From: Euryodendron excelsum
Taxonomy: Eukaryota; Streptophyta; Magnoliopsida; Ericales; Pentaphylacaceae
Length of the DNA stretch: 64,000 bases
Direction: 5' to 3'
Assembly: GCA_033060915.1 (NCBI GenBank)
Contig: CM065386.1
Location: 11,124,001 to 11,188,000, forward strand
Positions 1 through 11,478 of the stretch are shown piece by piece. A program made the translations under genes and the position numbers. A model generated the notes under the pieces. It was given only the letters and a program-made list of their open reading frames with translations, was not told the origin of the DNA and ran no database searches. Position 1 is the stretch's first letter. Every line of letters begins with the position of its first letter.

Positions 1-783
1 TCTTTTTGTCTAGTGGGTCCAATCGCGGCTTTACTCTTCAGCAAATGAGGTAAAAATTTGGTACATATTTTCTGCAGTACTATTCCAAGTGTTAGAAAAA
101 TGCCTACCTGCAGCTTTACTCTTCAATGCCTACCTGCTTCTTTTCTCTTTTTCTTTTCCTTTTCCTTTATTTTCTGTAGTTTTTAAGTCTTTTGAAGCCC
201 ACAATCAGGACTCTTTAACCTTTCTTAGTACCATTCCGAGTGTTAGACAAATTGGCCTATTTTGTGCCTTGTAATTTGTGAGAAGCTTGATCACTTCATG
301 TATTGTGCAAGGCTTGAGTGCAAATGGACATATTGTAACATTTTAGATGTTAGGAAAGTGTCTTCTTCAAGTCTCAAAGGAAAGAACAAGCAATGAAGCG
401 CGCACTGGCAGATAAGCTTTTTCTCCATGGAGTGAGACATTTACCTTATATTTTCCCTTTCCTTTTCCTGTCCCTCCACAAGTCCAAGATTCAAACATAA
501 GACAAGAGTTCTTGAATAAAAATATAGGTATGCCATGACTGGGCAGATGACTCATAAAAGTGATGTTACAGTTTTGGAGTTGTTCGTCTACAGCTTTTAA
601 CAGGGAGGAAGCCAGTGCACCATACAATGCCCAAAGGACAGCTAAGTCTTGTTACTTGGGGGATTTTTTGGCTGCTGCTTTTGTTTCAATTGCATCTGCA
701 ACCTGTATATATTTTTTTATATTCATGGAAAACCTAAATTAAGGACTTATCATTAACAATTGAGATCGTTGTTATTTTGGCAG

Positions 784-883
784 TCGTGTGTGTGGGAACC
801 CTCATGGTTTGATCCAAAAGTATGGGCTTATGTGCTGCAGACAGTGCTTCCGCATCAACGCCAAGGAAATTGGCTTTATTAAG
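784..883 (+). pseudogene. RPS29: 40S ribosomal protein S29 (uS14) exon fragment
   Basis: Translation from 785 gives [18 protein letters not shown] followed by [15 protein letters not shown], the C-terminal two-thirds of the 56-residue cytosolic ribosomal protein S29, a zinc-ribbon protein of the small subunit. The fragment is preceded by a T-rich tract ending in CAG, as at a splice acceptor. It continues as ATAAAT where the normal protein ends in Lys-Tyr-Arg, so the last codons or a donor site are lost. Two substitutions from the usual plant protein are visible (Arg to Gln, Ser to Ile). The N-terminal exon, with the start codon and first zinc Cys, is not found upstream. As it lies inside a CACTA element, it is best read as a captured exon rather than a working gene. 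Confidence 0.8.
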
Positions 884-1180
884 ATAAATCTTTGATTTTA
901 TCTATCACCGTCAAATCCCCCCATTTCAATTGCTCTCTTCCTCCAACTTGCTATTTTTTGCAGGATTCTATTATTGTCTTTATTTATTCTCACTTTGATC
1001 CTTGTATGTTATACACTCTGGGGCGAACGCTTATTGTGTCAGTACGTATCTTTGCAGTATCACTGAAGGATTTTACTGGTTGTTCTACAAAGGAAGATTT
1101 TTCCCAAGTATAATGCATTTTTTTTTTTTTTGCTATGATAAGAATAACTTTGTTATTGTTCTGGTTTTGTATCGTTGGAG

Positions 1181-1314
1181 ATAGTGCAAGTGGTGAATCT
1201 GGTGCTACCTTGCCAGTTAAGGAAGTTGCCAATGAGAATGGTGACACCCACATGCTAGAAAATACTCAAGGTTTGTCATCCAACTGTGATAGAAGAGAAA
1301 TTAACAAGCCAATG
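1181..1314 (+). pseudogene. Exon-like fragment of unknown gene inside the CACTA element
   Basis: An open stretch bounded by AG before 1181 and GT after 1314 codes for a polar peptide containing SGESGATLPVKEVANENGD and DRREINKPM. Its composition is less AT-rich than its surroundings and its borders look like splice sites, so it may be a second captured exon. I do not recognise the protein. Confidence 0.3.
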
Positions 1315-1429
1315 GTATATTTATGTTGTCTTCCTTTGGCCTTGACAATCAGATCTCTGAGCTCCTTTCTTGTCAATTTTCATTCCAGTAATTATTGGAT
1401 ATATTAACAGAAAAACAGAGGCACAATTG

Positions 1430-1792
1430 AAAATTTATTTTTTGTAATGATTTGGACTTTTACCTGCGTTTCCAAAAGTGCCGCTAATTCCTATTTTTAC
1501 CGGTGTTTTATAACTTTTACTGGTGCTTTTTAAAATGTCGTTACAACTTGTTAAGTTGGGAAATGGTGCCGCGACTGGTTATTTTTGGCGCTTCAAAAAT
1601 GCCAGGAATTAAACGCAGGGAAAAAAAAGTGCAAGGAAAAATGAAAAAAATGTTGGGAAGTATTCCCGTCATCGATACCGTCGGCGCTTTGCCAAAGTGT
1701 CAGAAAAAACGCCGATAAAAATTTTACTGACGTTTTTAACCCATTTACCGGCGTTTTATGAAGCGTTGGGAAAGGCCTTTTTTGTAGTAGTG
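1430..1792. repeat. Subterminal repeats of the CACTA element
   Basis: Short degenerate motifs of the form TTTTACCGGCGTTTT / TTTTACTGGTGCTTTT recur in both orientations (for example near 1494, 1518, 1720 and 1745) up to the terminus. In CACTA elements such subterminal repeats bind the element's DNA-binding protein. No gene is seen here; open frames across it are fortuitous. Confidence 0.5.
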
Positions 1793-3316
1793 CAAAAAGA
1801 CTCATAATAACCCTATGGAGGTCAAGCAACTATCCCAGATTCGAGTTCATAGCTACTGATGCACGTGCTCACCTTGAAATGTTGGATGGGAGTGTGAGCT
1901 CACAGCTCGTGAATGATAATGCAATGTGTAATAATATAATTTTGAAAATAATATAAGGCATATACTAGTTCCAAGAAAATAAATAAGTGTTTCCAAAGAT
2001 CTAGTTCGTCCAAAAGCATTTATACAATAATACCAGAAGCAACCAAATCCAAATAATGCGCTAGATACCCAAATCCGAAGTTTTAGATAAATGAATCTAG
2101 ATACCCAAATAAACCAAGTTGAGAGATCAAATAATAGAATCAATGAACCAGAATGCCAAAACCAAACCAGATACCAGAATACCAGAAGCCACAAATAAAT
2201 CTCAAGGCGTTCTATAATCCAGTTGGACCCAACATCGGATATAGGGTTACCACATAGTGGCAAACCGAGTCTTTTCCCTAAGTCGATCCAATGAAAGTCA
2301 CCCGGACACACTAGGTCTGTTTATTCCCGTTGAGAAACTAGAGTCATCTCTCTTGGACTTGTTCTCTAGTTGCTAGAGACACCCGCAATGTGGACTTTTT
2401 CTCTGGACTTTCCAATACCAATAACCAAACCAATCCAATACCAATTCTCACTAACCATCACCACTGTGGAATTAAAAATAAATTATTTTCAGGAAAGTAA
2501 TGTATTACCTTGCTAAAATATGCTTTCTAGATTAATAATAGTCAATAAAGCACGCTGACTTACAAAACAATTTAGGTATGGAAGGTTTTAAAGATAATCA
2601 ATAAGGCAAGACCACTCACCTGTAGCTGATGTCAAAATAAATTACCAATTCCAAAGAAATATGTAATCAACCTAAGGCAATTTAATACAGAATATAACTA
2701 TTAATTGAAATCCCCAAAATGATGTAACTTTATATTTTGTGCCAAAATAATCCTAAATGCTAGAAAAATGCTAAAACAACACCCTAATTGGTCGAATCAT
2801 CATAACCAAGAGCACACATGCACACATGATAAAAACCCAACTCTCCTCTTCAAACCCTGTTTTTGAGTCAAGTTCTGCAACTTGTTTTTTTTTGGTTCTC
2901 CTCATCTTCCTTACGGTTGGTGGTCCATGCTACAATTCGTACCAACTTCCCTTTGATTCTCCAATTCCTAGACCCAACAAAGCCTTTCATCACTTCAATC
3001 CCTCACTCTCCAATTATTTTTTCTTCCTTCTCATCACCAAAGCCTACCCAAAACAGTTCTACAAAGATTCCAATATAGTTTTGCCACTACCAGCAGCCCC
3101 ATAATTAACATTTCTCAAACCCCACTTTGCCCAATTCTAGTCCCTGGCTGCACCACCAAATTTCCCCCAAATCCTAAACTAGTGTTAGCCTATACAGTAA
3201 CCATGGTCTCCCACGGCAGCCCCATCATCAATTCACCCAAACCCCAAATTTTCCTAATTGGTAGTCATCCTCTCACTCTACGTACCACACAAGTCACTAT
3301 ACTCTGCCACACACTG

Positions 3317-3391
<75 letters not shown>

Positions 3392-3902
3392 GCACATATA
3401 TAACCATGCCATCATGCTATGATCTCAATATAATTTATTTAAAGTAAAACTCTTACTTTTAGAGATGAATCAATCCCTTAGCTGAAGCTCCCCTTATTCT
3501 TCTTTCCCCCTTTCGGTTCTCTCACTCTATCTATTTCCAATATTGTATGTATATATGCCAACAAGCCCTAAGGATATATATAGGAAAATGACTTGGAGCC
3601 CAAGTTCAATAGGGATTTAATCTCTTACACCCACTTTCATTGTGTTCCCATGTCTCATCCAATAGGAATGAGTAAAAGTAACTTGGTGCTCAATTTCAAG
3701 GATATAGTAATCCTATACAAACCACCCATATGTATCCTATCATCCAATCCAATAGGAAAAAAGGTTGAAGAGATAAGGCACTTCTCCATGTGTCCTAATA
3801 ATTCAATTAATTAAAGTTAGGAGTAAAATTATTTTAATAAAAATAAAATAATGCATGAAATAATTTATAAAGGAAATAATAAAAAAATTTTGGGTCCTCA
3901 CA
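1793..3902 (-). repeat. 3' LTR of gypsy chromovirus (minus strand), partial
   Basis: On the minus strand a purine tract (GGGAGAGAG, 3911-3903) is followed by TGTGAGGACCC, the start of a long LTR running left to the CACTA junction at 1792. It follows directly after the integrase/chromodomain region, as a 3' LTR should. Its far end is outside the window, so it is at least 2.1 kb. Open frames inside it, such as a hydrophobic one on the minus strand at 1853-2311, have no recognisable domain and are treated as chance. The stretch also contains the CA/TA microsatellite. Confidence 0.6.
3324..3391. repeat. Compound microsatellite (CG)n(CA)n(TA)n
   Basis: A short CG run is followed by about 20 CA units (3331-3370) and about 10 TA units (3371-3391). 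It lies inside the gypsy LTR. Confidence 0.95.
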
Positions 3903-3959
3903 CTCTCTCCCTGCTAAATAAAGTTTCATCCTCAAAATTTATCTTAAATACTAGGCGAA

Positions 3960-5150
3960 CAAATGCGGATACTTCTCATTCATTTCCTTTTTACGTTCCT
4001 AAGTAGCCTCCTCAATTGTGTGATTATGCCATAATACCTTAACTAATCAAATTACCTTGTTGCGAAGCGTCTTTTCTTTGAAATCCAGAATCTGTGCTGG
4101 TAGCTCCTCATACGATAGATCTTCTCTCACCAGAAGTGGCTCATAATCAATTACATGTGTCGGGCCATGCACATTCTTCTTGAGCATTGATACATGGAAA
4201 ACATTGTGCACTCCGACAAGTTTAGGTGCCAAAGCCACTCGATAAGCCACTATACCAACCTTGTCCCAAACTTCAAATGATCCAATATAACGAGGACTTA
4301 ACTTACCTTTCTTTCCAAACCGAATCAATCCCTTCCAAGGTGAAACCTTAAGAAATACTTTTTCACCCACTTGAAATTCCAAATCCCTCCTGCGATGATC
4401 TACATAACTCTTTTGAGGACTTTGAGTAGCTAATAACTTCTCATGAATTGTAACTATCTTTCGAGTCGCATACAAGTGATCTATATTTTCTTCTATACAA
4501 TGCCTCATAAGGCGCTATTCCCAAACTTGAGTGAAAACTATTGTTATATGAAAACTCAATCAATGGTAGATGATCATCCCAGTTACCTTTCCACTCCAAA
4601 GAATAAGCTCGCAACATATCCTCTAGAGTTTGAATAGCTTTTACTAACAGGCCATCTATTTGGGGATGATTAGCAGAACTGAAATTCAAAGGCATGTAAT
4701 GCGCCTTAGAATTTGGACACAAATCGGGGATCACAAAAACAATGCATACCGGTGCACCATGTAATCTAACAATTACCTTTACATACAACTGTGCGTAACG
4801 ATTTAGTGAAAAAGTCTTGCTAATGAAATGTGCAGAATTCGTTAGACGGTCCACTATGACCCAAACTATGTCATGGCTAAAACGAGTACAAGGTAAACTC
4901 GAGATAAAATCCACAGTGATATGCTTCCACTTCCACTCTGACAATGATAATGGCTGAAGTTTACCCGTTGACTTTTGATGCTCTACCTTAATTTGCTGAT
5001 AAGTAAAGCACTGAGCCACATACTCTACAATATCCCTTTTCATACCATTCCACCAAAACATATTCTCGTAAATACCTATACATTTTCGTGCTCCCAGGGT
5101 GAATACTATAACCTGAATTATGAGCCTCAACCAAAATCTCCTCTCTCAAC
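3960..5150 (-). pseudogene. Gypsy integrase with chromodomain-like tail, degenerate
   Basis: Reading leftward from 5150, a broken HHCC zinc-binding region (AHNSGYSIHPG, then CFTYQQIKVEHQ with the second Cys changed to Tyr) leads into the integrase core (HITVDFISSLP, NHPQIDG, IQTLEDMLRAY). The catalytic Glu expected in the SERTIQ motif is Val here (LVKAIQ), so strand transfer should be lost. From about 4500 the C-terminal part carries FHVSMLKK and DYEPLLVREDLSYEE. It ends with LVKVLW...EEAT, a chromodomain-like tail typical of chromoviruses. Stop codons and at least two frame changes are present. It is part of one pol with the RNase H and RT upstream (5337-6640). Confidence 0.85.
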
Positions 5151-5336
5151 CCATTACCAACAGGTATGCAAAGTCAATTACCAAACTTAAGCACCCCATC
5201 ATTAGTCATTGAAAAAAGCTCAAGTTTCTCCCTTTTCTAGCTCTTCCCTTATCTTTTGACATTGGGCATCCTCCCTCTGAGTCACCTTAACTCTATCAAA
5301 TGAAGTAAGTTTAATAGTCAAATGACTACAAAACCC

Positions 5337-5830
5337 TTATTTTCCACGATATATAAGCTCAACTTCCAAACACCTTAATTCCTCCAAAATGTGCCGCCCA
5401 ATTGTAAGCGATGCTAAAATGCTTATAGAAGACTCCCTGCTCAAAGCATTTGCCACTACATTTGCTATCCCTGGATGGTATGAAATACTGATGTCATAAT
5501 CTTTAAGTAACTCAGGCCAATGTCGTTGTCTTATATTAAGCTCCTTTTGAGTGAAAATATACTTTAGGCTCTTATGGTCAGTGTAGATCACACATGACTC
5601 CTAAAAAAGATAGTGGCGCCAAATTTTAAGTACAAACACCACAACTGCTAACTCCAAGTCATGTGTGCGGTAGTTCCTCTCATGTGGCTTTAGCTAACGA
5701 GAGGCATAAGCAATCAACTTACCATTTTGCATAAGAACATGACCCAGTCCATGTAGAGAAGCGTCACTAAAGATCACAAAAACACTACCCTCGGTCGGCA
5801 ATGCAAGAATAGGTGCTAACACCAACCTTT
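5337..5830 (-). pseudogene. Gypsy RNase H domain, degenerate
   Basis: On the minus strand from about 5800: DASLHGLGHVLMQ, then [16 protein letters not shown], then [15 protein letters not shown] and [13 protein letters not shown]. These are the RNase H segments that normally follow gypsy reverse transcriptase. In-frame stops occur near 5696 and 5604. It lies between RT and integrase, the usual gypsy order, and is not functional. Confidence 0.85.
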
Positions 5831-6660
5831 ACTTAAGCTCCTAAAAACTTTCCTCACAATCATCTTACCATACATATTTCACATCCTTATGAATAAGTTT
5901 AGTAAGTGGTATGACAATACGAGAGAAACCTTCTACAAAGGTTTTGGAATAGCCAGCCAAGCCTAAGAAACTCTACACCTTAGACACTGTAGTCGGACAT
6001 GACCAATTCACAATTGCCTCAACTTTCATACAGTCTACTGACACCTCATCCTTACTAATTACATGCCCCAAGAAAGATACACTGTCTAACCAAAACTCAC
6101 ACTTTTTCAATTCAGCATACAACTATTTTTCTCTGAGACTTTGAAGGACTATCCTCAAGTGCTCCTCATGCTCCTCTTTACTTTTAGAGTATATCAGCAC
6201 ATTGTCGACGAACACCATAACAAACCGATCAAGCTGGGGTTTGAAAACCCTATTCATTAAATCCATAAATGCTGCTGGGGCATTCGTAAGACCACAAGGC
6301 AATACTAGAAACTCGTAATGCCCATACGGAGTTTGAAAAGCGGTCTTAGGAACATCCCCTTCGTTGACCTTCAACTGGTGGCACCTGGATCTCAATTCAA
6401 TCTTAGAAAAGAACTAAGCCCCTTGTAACTGATAAAATAAGTCATCAATGCGAGGTAGCGGATACTTATTCTTGATGGTCACCTTGTTCAACTCACGATA
6501 ATCAATACAAAGCCGCACAGTACCATCCCTTTTCTTAACAAATAACACTGGCGCTCCCCAAGGTGAAACAATGGGCCTAATAAAGCCCTTATCCAACAAT
6601 TCTTGCAACTGAATTTATAAATCCTTTAGCTCAACATGTGCCATTCTGTAAGGTGCCTTA
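5831..6660 (-). pseudogene. Gypsy reverse transcriptase, degenerate
   Basis: Reading leftward from about 6610: [61 protein letters not shown], and the catalytic box as FVDNVLIYS instead of the family's FVDD. The second catalytic Asp is therefore Asn, enough by itself to abolish DNA synthesis. Stop codons fall near 6414, 6609 and 6121, among others. Thumb and connection sequences (LGHVISKDEVSVD, FLGLAGY) continue to about 5900. It is part of the same minus-strand pol as the integrase. Confidence 0.9.
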
Positions 6661-7190
6661 AAGATAGGAACAATACCTAGCAATAAGTCAATAATGAACT
6701 TTACCTCACCGTCTAGAGGTAGACCGGGTAGGTCCTCCGAGAAGACATCAGGAAATTCCCTCACAATTGGGATATCCTTTGAGCTCTGCCCTGACGACTC
6801 TTCACTCACTACATATGCTAAATAGCCTTTACAGCCCTTCCTCAACATTCATTTGCTTGCAAAGCAGAAATCGAATTGGGTAGATAAGGCCTTTTATCCC
6901 CATGAAAATAAAATTCTGGCTGCCCTAGCACTGAAAAGATAACCCGATTATGGCGATAATCTAATGTGGCATAATGAATGGCCAACTAGTCCATCCTTAA
7001 AATGGCATCAAAGTCATATATCTCTAGACTAACTAAATCCACTGGCAAAGCCCTACCATTAAGCTCTACCTCACAAGATCAACAAACCCAATCCAATAAA
7101 ACAGTAACCCTCATTTGGGTAGAAACAACAAGGCATTCATCCATGTATTCAAGTGAAATAGGAAAATGACTTAAAAATCTAGGTGTAGCA
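6661..7190 (-). pseudogene. Gypsy protease region, 5' end of the surviving pol
   Basis: The minus strand reads ALPVDLVSLEIYDFDAILRMD, then YATLDYRHNRVIF, and further on IVREFPDVFSEDLPGLP, the conserved link from retropepsin to RT in gypsy chromoviruses. The active-site DTG region itself is damaged (a frame change near 7080). Similarity stops near 7190, so gag, the primer site and the 5' LTR of this element are missing. Confidence 0.75.
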
Positions 7191-8480
7191 AAAGAATGTG
7201 TGGCTCAAATGACTCAAATGTATAAAAAACTAAGCTTGAAGAAGTCATTTGTGTACTTGTCTATCTGTAAAAACATACTTAAACAATCTAGTGAAATCGC
7301 AAGTAAAACATCAATCAATAAATCAGGTTCACGAATAAATTTTAAAATTATAAGTGAAATATCAATCCATAAATCATGTTCACGAATAAATTTCTCTCCC
7401 TCACATGTATACATCACCTCTCTCCTTTAATAACAATGCAAACAATATGATATATCACCTCTCTCCCCCTTTTTGTTTGGAATTGACAAAGAAAATTCAG
7501 TGAAATTTAGTTTAATGACAATAGAGTAAGAAGGAATAGAAATGAAGAAATAAGGCACATGTAGGGTGGATCCTTAACACACCATAAGAAAAAAAAATTA
7601 CTCTAAAAATTTTGATAATAAATCAAGCAGCATCTTATGATATGTAGAAAGTAAATTTCATGACTCAAGCATTATTTCAAACACAAAGTATACTCAATAA
7701 ATTAAAATTTTCAACCTCTTTAAACACAAAGGTGTAGTTTGTCAACATAGCCAAGTGGGTATTCTCAATGAACTCAAAAGCTATAGAATTGACATGAACA
7801 CTAGCAGAGATCAATGTTAATGAGTCTATTCAAATTCTCGAGATAATTACGTAATTAGAACATAGACCAATCATGCTTGTGCGTTTCAAGTATGGAAACT
7901 CCCCCTTAATGAGACCATGTTTAGAACCTTTTTATGAGTTGAATATTTTTCTTTTGTATAGTTCAATGATTCATCTTTTTTTTTTTTTTCTTTATATGCG
8001 ATTTCAATACTTAAAACATGGTAGCCCTTTCTACGATTTTATCCAAAGGGTGCATATTTTGATATATATCTATAATGGCATTCACACATGTTAGGTTAGG
8101 GAGTGATTGAATGAGTGATGGAACATGAATATTGGTCAATCTAGTGTGCATCCATCTTCGAGAACATAAGAACAGAGCAAACTAACAAGAATCACACACA
8201 TGTTTCATTCAATTCAAATGCACCAAGTATGCTCAATGGACACAAGACTTATATTTCCAAATTTACTCACAATATAGGCGAAGATGAAGAAATTTAAATT
8301 TAGATCATGTATTCAAAGCCCAACAATGTATATTATCACTGTCATGAACAATTACTCAACAAATCACAAAAAATACTAACGAGCTATAATCAGAAAATAT
8401 TTTTGATAGTTTTGAATTTGTTTTAAAATTCTACACTACGATAGCACTAGGATAAAAGAATAAGAATCAAATAACTTCCT
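7191..8480. other. No recognisable gene; AT-rich remainder between two retroelements
   Basis: This stretch lies between the truncated gypsy pol and the copia gag. It is AT-rich with a T16 run near 7975 and one imperfect direct repeat of about 50 bp (about 7305-7345 and 7355-7395, containing a TTCACGAATAAATTT core). No coding domain is visible on either strand. It may be the 3' non-coding part of the copia element to its right, but that is only a guess from position. Confidence 0.4.
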
Positions 8481-9519
8481 ATGCTATGTCAAAATCAGAC
8501 TTTATTCAGAAAGGTCAACTCCTACAGACTTTCTAGAGGTATTCAATGCAATCAAATCAAATTTTCTACTCCAAACAACCCTAATTTTAGGTCTTTCAGA
8601 AATTTGATGTTGAAGGTCATTCAGTTGTTCATTCAATTTATTAATCTGGTTATACAACCCATTATTAAGCTTCTTAAAATGATTGCTAGGTTTTTCATGC
8701 ATATAACTCCTAGAAATATTTCACAATTTATGACAGTTAGGCCTGATATGACCTTTAACACCATAATGATGACATATAGGAACAAAATTAGGACATGTAG
8801 TTCTTTGTGCCTCATACTGCTAGCCATTCGAATGCATATTCCTACTGTTTGAACGTCATTGCTTGTCATTCAAACACCTTCTGCGCCAGTTCAAATGCTG
8901 TGAAGAATTCAAGTTTGCAAAATCGAGAACATACCTGGGCTACTTTACTTGTTTCTACTTTCTTGAATATTCTGAAACGTTCTGGTATGTCTATGATTTT
9001 GATGGATCCACTGGAGGAGTGAATTTTGGTATTTTTCTCGATGATTTTCCATCAAATCTAATCCTGTATTTATCTCCAAATGATTTTTGAATGCTCCAGA
9101 TGTGATCAATCTTCTTAGAGCCTATGATGAAACCCTTAAGAGAATCTTTAGTACGAGATAAATCAAATTTAACAAATACAAGTTCTTTCTTAATATTTTT
9201 GTTTTTCTCAAGTGTAGGATTAGCAATAGATAAATCATATTTTAAATTAGACATAATCTCCTCTAGGCCCTTGATAGTCTCATCACGTGAAGAGATTTTT
9301 TCTAACAAATTTTCTCTATCATCCTTCAATTGAGTTATCAAAATTTGGCAATCATCAAACTGAGTTTTAAAAATATCTTTCTCTTTCTCCACATTTTTCA
9401 GTTTGATGGCTAATTTTTTATTAATCGTACTCAACTTGAGCCTCTTTTTCATTAATTCTTTATAGATACTTTGGAGTTCATCCTTATCTTCATTACAGTC
9501 ATCTTGACTTGTTTCATAG

Positions 9520-11284
9520 TGTTGAGTCAATGCCTTGATTTTGATGATAACAAAACATGGTTAAATGATCTAATAATTCTACTTAGTGTACAGATGAATT
9601 ATTAATTAGATCTTGACTTGAAGCTTATCATAATAAAGGATTTATGATGAAAAGCATGATGAAGTGATGTATTCTACAAAGGTGATATTATAAGAAGAAA
9701 AAGAAATTTCAAGTTGATGAAAATCCTAGATTGAAGATTGATAAGCATGAAAGAATAGCATATTCAACAATGGTGTTTTTATAAGGGAATGAAGATGATG
9801 GATATCAAAGAAGAAGAATGAAAATGATCAAAGTCTTGATTTAAAAGATTGAAGACTTTGAGTACTTGAAGATATCTTGCAAGAATGGAGAAAGGAGAGA
9901 CCAACTCAAAAACATAAAAGCTTTCTTGATAGATGTAAAGATGTCTTGAAGACATGGAAGGAATCACAAGATTTGGAAAGCTTTCTTGAGTTGTTGAAGT
10001 CCATGGAGAAGCCATGTTGATTGAAGAAATGAAGATTCTAAGTCGTGGAAGCTCTCTTGAAGATATTGAAGAAGACTTGAATCAATAGATGAAGCTATGA
10101 TAATGGAAGAGCTCTACAAGTGATGAAAATGAAGAAAACTCACCTTGAATGGATTGAAGATGTTCTTGGAGTCATCTAATCTTGAAGAAGTGTTTGCAAG
10201 CTTTAAAAAGCCTATTTAGATGATCCTTGAAGAGATTGGAAGCTTTGAAAAAGATTGAAGAAAAGTTGCAAAAATATGGGTTTTGGTAAAAAGAGTCGAC
10301 CCCTCAAGCAAGAAGAGTCGACTCATTCGAACAGAGCCTTGGAATTCTGCTGGAAGCTTAAAAGAGTCGACTCCTGGCCAAAAAGAGTCGACTCATTGCA
10401 ACAGAGAACAAACAATTCTACAGACTGCTGAAAAGAGTCGACTCCTGGGACAAAAGAGTCGACTCATTTGGACAGAAACTTGAAAAATCTGCTGAAATGC
10501 AAAAAGAGTCGACTCATTGTGAAAAGAGTCGACCCCTAGACCGTAACGGCTAGTTTTCTGACAGACGGTATGGGCAAAACTTCAACCAAATCTTCTCCTA
10601 TACTTCTCCAACGGCTAGAATCGATCCATACCTATATATATGAGATACATACAGCTTCAAAGAAGTAGAAGAGAAGAGCAATCATACCATTCATATCAAG
10701 TGCTTGAAGTTGAAAATCACCTGTACCTCACTGCCATATATTTTTGCTGAGTGTTTAAAGTTATCCATTGAGTTGTATTCATTCATATACTCACTAGGAG
10801 AGTCACTCTTTGTATAATCTTCATTCATTCTCGTTTGGGTGGGTTTGTAACCTTGTAAGTTTGAGTGTTCTTGGAAAAACATTTGTAAGTTTAAGAGAAG
10901 CTTGGACAAAATCTCTTGGGTTTTGAAAGCTTGGGAAGAAGCTTTTGTAAGAGTGAGCTGGGCACTCGTGGCACAACCAGCAGCTGTGTAAGAAGTATTA
11001 CATAGTGGAATTCCTTCGAAAGGATCGAAGAAGAGAGGACGTAGGCAAGGTTGGCCGAACCTCTATAAATCTGGTGCACTTCTTTTCTGCCTCTGTTTTG
11101 TTTAATTGCTCACTATACATGTTTGCATAAATATATATATTGATATATACTCCACTTGCTTGATATATATATTTCGATTAGTTATTGTTAAAATACATAA
11201 ACAAGTTTTAGTTGAAATTCTTGTTAAAAATTCTGTAAAACCCCAATTCACCCCCCCCTCTTGGGTTGCCTACTTGGGCCAACA
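9520..11284 (+). mobile_element. Solo LTR of a Sire-like copia element, TSD CATAG
   Basis: The 1,765-bp unit starts TGTTGAGTCAATGCC and ends CTTGGGCCAACA. It is flanked by perfect 5-bp duplications CATAG (9515-9519 and 11285-11289). Both flanks belong to one copia gag frame, which proves the insertion. A TATA-like run (TATATATA at 10633) with a transcribed-region-like stretch after it sets the plus orientation. There is no internal region, so the element was reduced to one LTR by LTR-LTR recombination. Confidence 0.92.
10291..10545 (+). promoter_or_regulatory. Eight-copy GAGTCGAC(T/C)C array in LTR U3
   Basis: Eight copies of an A-rich leader plus GAGTCGACTC or GAGTCGACCC lie within about 255 bp. 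They occur as pairs (a copy followed by CCTGG, then a copy followed by ATT). GAGTCGACTC is a perfect 10-bp palindrome. The array ends about 90 bp upstream of the LTR TATA-like box. Position and palindromy suggest a U3 enhancer or a dimer-binding site; the function is inferred. Confidence 0.7.
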
Positions 11285-11464
11285 CATAGGACTCACAAGG
11301 ATCACAATTAGATTGAGTATTTTTAAAAATAGGTGTTCCTAGAGTCTCAGGAATAGTTGAAGTAGTATAAGTAATATCTTTTCTAGACAAATCCATATCT
11401 CCAAAATAATAAGGATCTCACTCAAAGGTTTTGAAAAAATATTTTGAAAAACAAGAGTGAACCC

Positions 11465-11476
11465 GCTCTGATACCA
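11465..11476 (-). other. Primer binding site (initiator tRNA-Met type) of the minus-strand copia element
   Basis: The minus strand reads TGGTATCAGAGC, complementary to the 3' end of plant initiator tRNA-Met and the usual copia primer site. It sits two bases from the LTR end (TTTTTCA|AT). Confidence 0.85.
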
Positions 11477-11478
11477 AT

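Larger units (their letters stand above)
1..1792. mobile_element. CACTA (En/Spm-type) DNA transposon, right-hand part
   Basis: The right terminus ends in TTTTTTGTAGTAGTG at 1778-1792. Read on the other strand this is CACTACTACAAAAAA, a usual plant CACTA terminal inverted repeat. The last 380 bases carry subterminal repeats. The left end is not in the window, so the element starts before base 1. No transposase domain is recognisable in the part present; instead there are exon-like pieces of host genes (784-883 and perhaps 1181-1314). It is nested in the gypsy LTR that resumes at 1793. The 3-bp target duplication cannot be checked because the left junction is missing. The family call rests on the terminus and subterminal structure; the nesting is inferred. 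Confidence 0.6.
8480..11478 (-). mobile_element. Ty1/copia element remnant: gag and primer site, minus strand, split by a solo LTR
   Basis: On the minus strand the primer site (11476-11465) is followed by an ATG at 11396 (MDLSRKDITYTTSTIPE). The reading frame is cut at 11289 by the solo LTR and resumes at 9519 (YETSQDDCNEDKDELQ) as a long Lys/Glu/Leu-rich coiled coil to about 8990. Near 8790 there is a zinc knuckle CHHYGVKGHIRPNC whose second Cys is Tyr, then VWSRKFDLIALNT near 8550. This order (coiled coil, knuckle, link to protease) matches gag of Sire-like copia elements. Protease, integrase and RT are absent. It is a dead fragment. Confidence 0.75.

Noticed and set aside
1853..2311. 152-codon hydrophobic frame on the minus strand
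   Set aside because: Lies wholly within a gypsy LTR with repeated ATACCCAAAT-type sequence; the hydrophobicity follows from base composition.
10291..10545. Regular short repeats resembling a CRISPR array
   Set aside because: The repeat is a 10-bp palindrome with unequal spacers inside a plant LTR; no cas genes and wrong kind of genome.
11465..11476. tRNA-like sequence TGGTATCAGAGC (also at 43746 and 59263)
   Set aside because: Only the 12-base complement of the tRNA-Met 3' end next to an LTR; no cloverleaf. These are primer sites, not tRNA genes.
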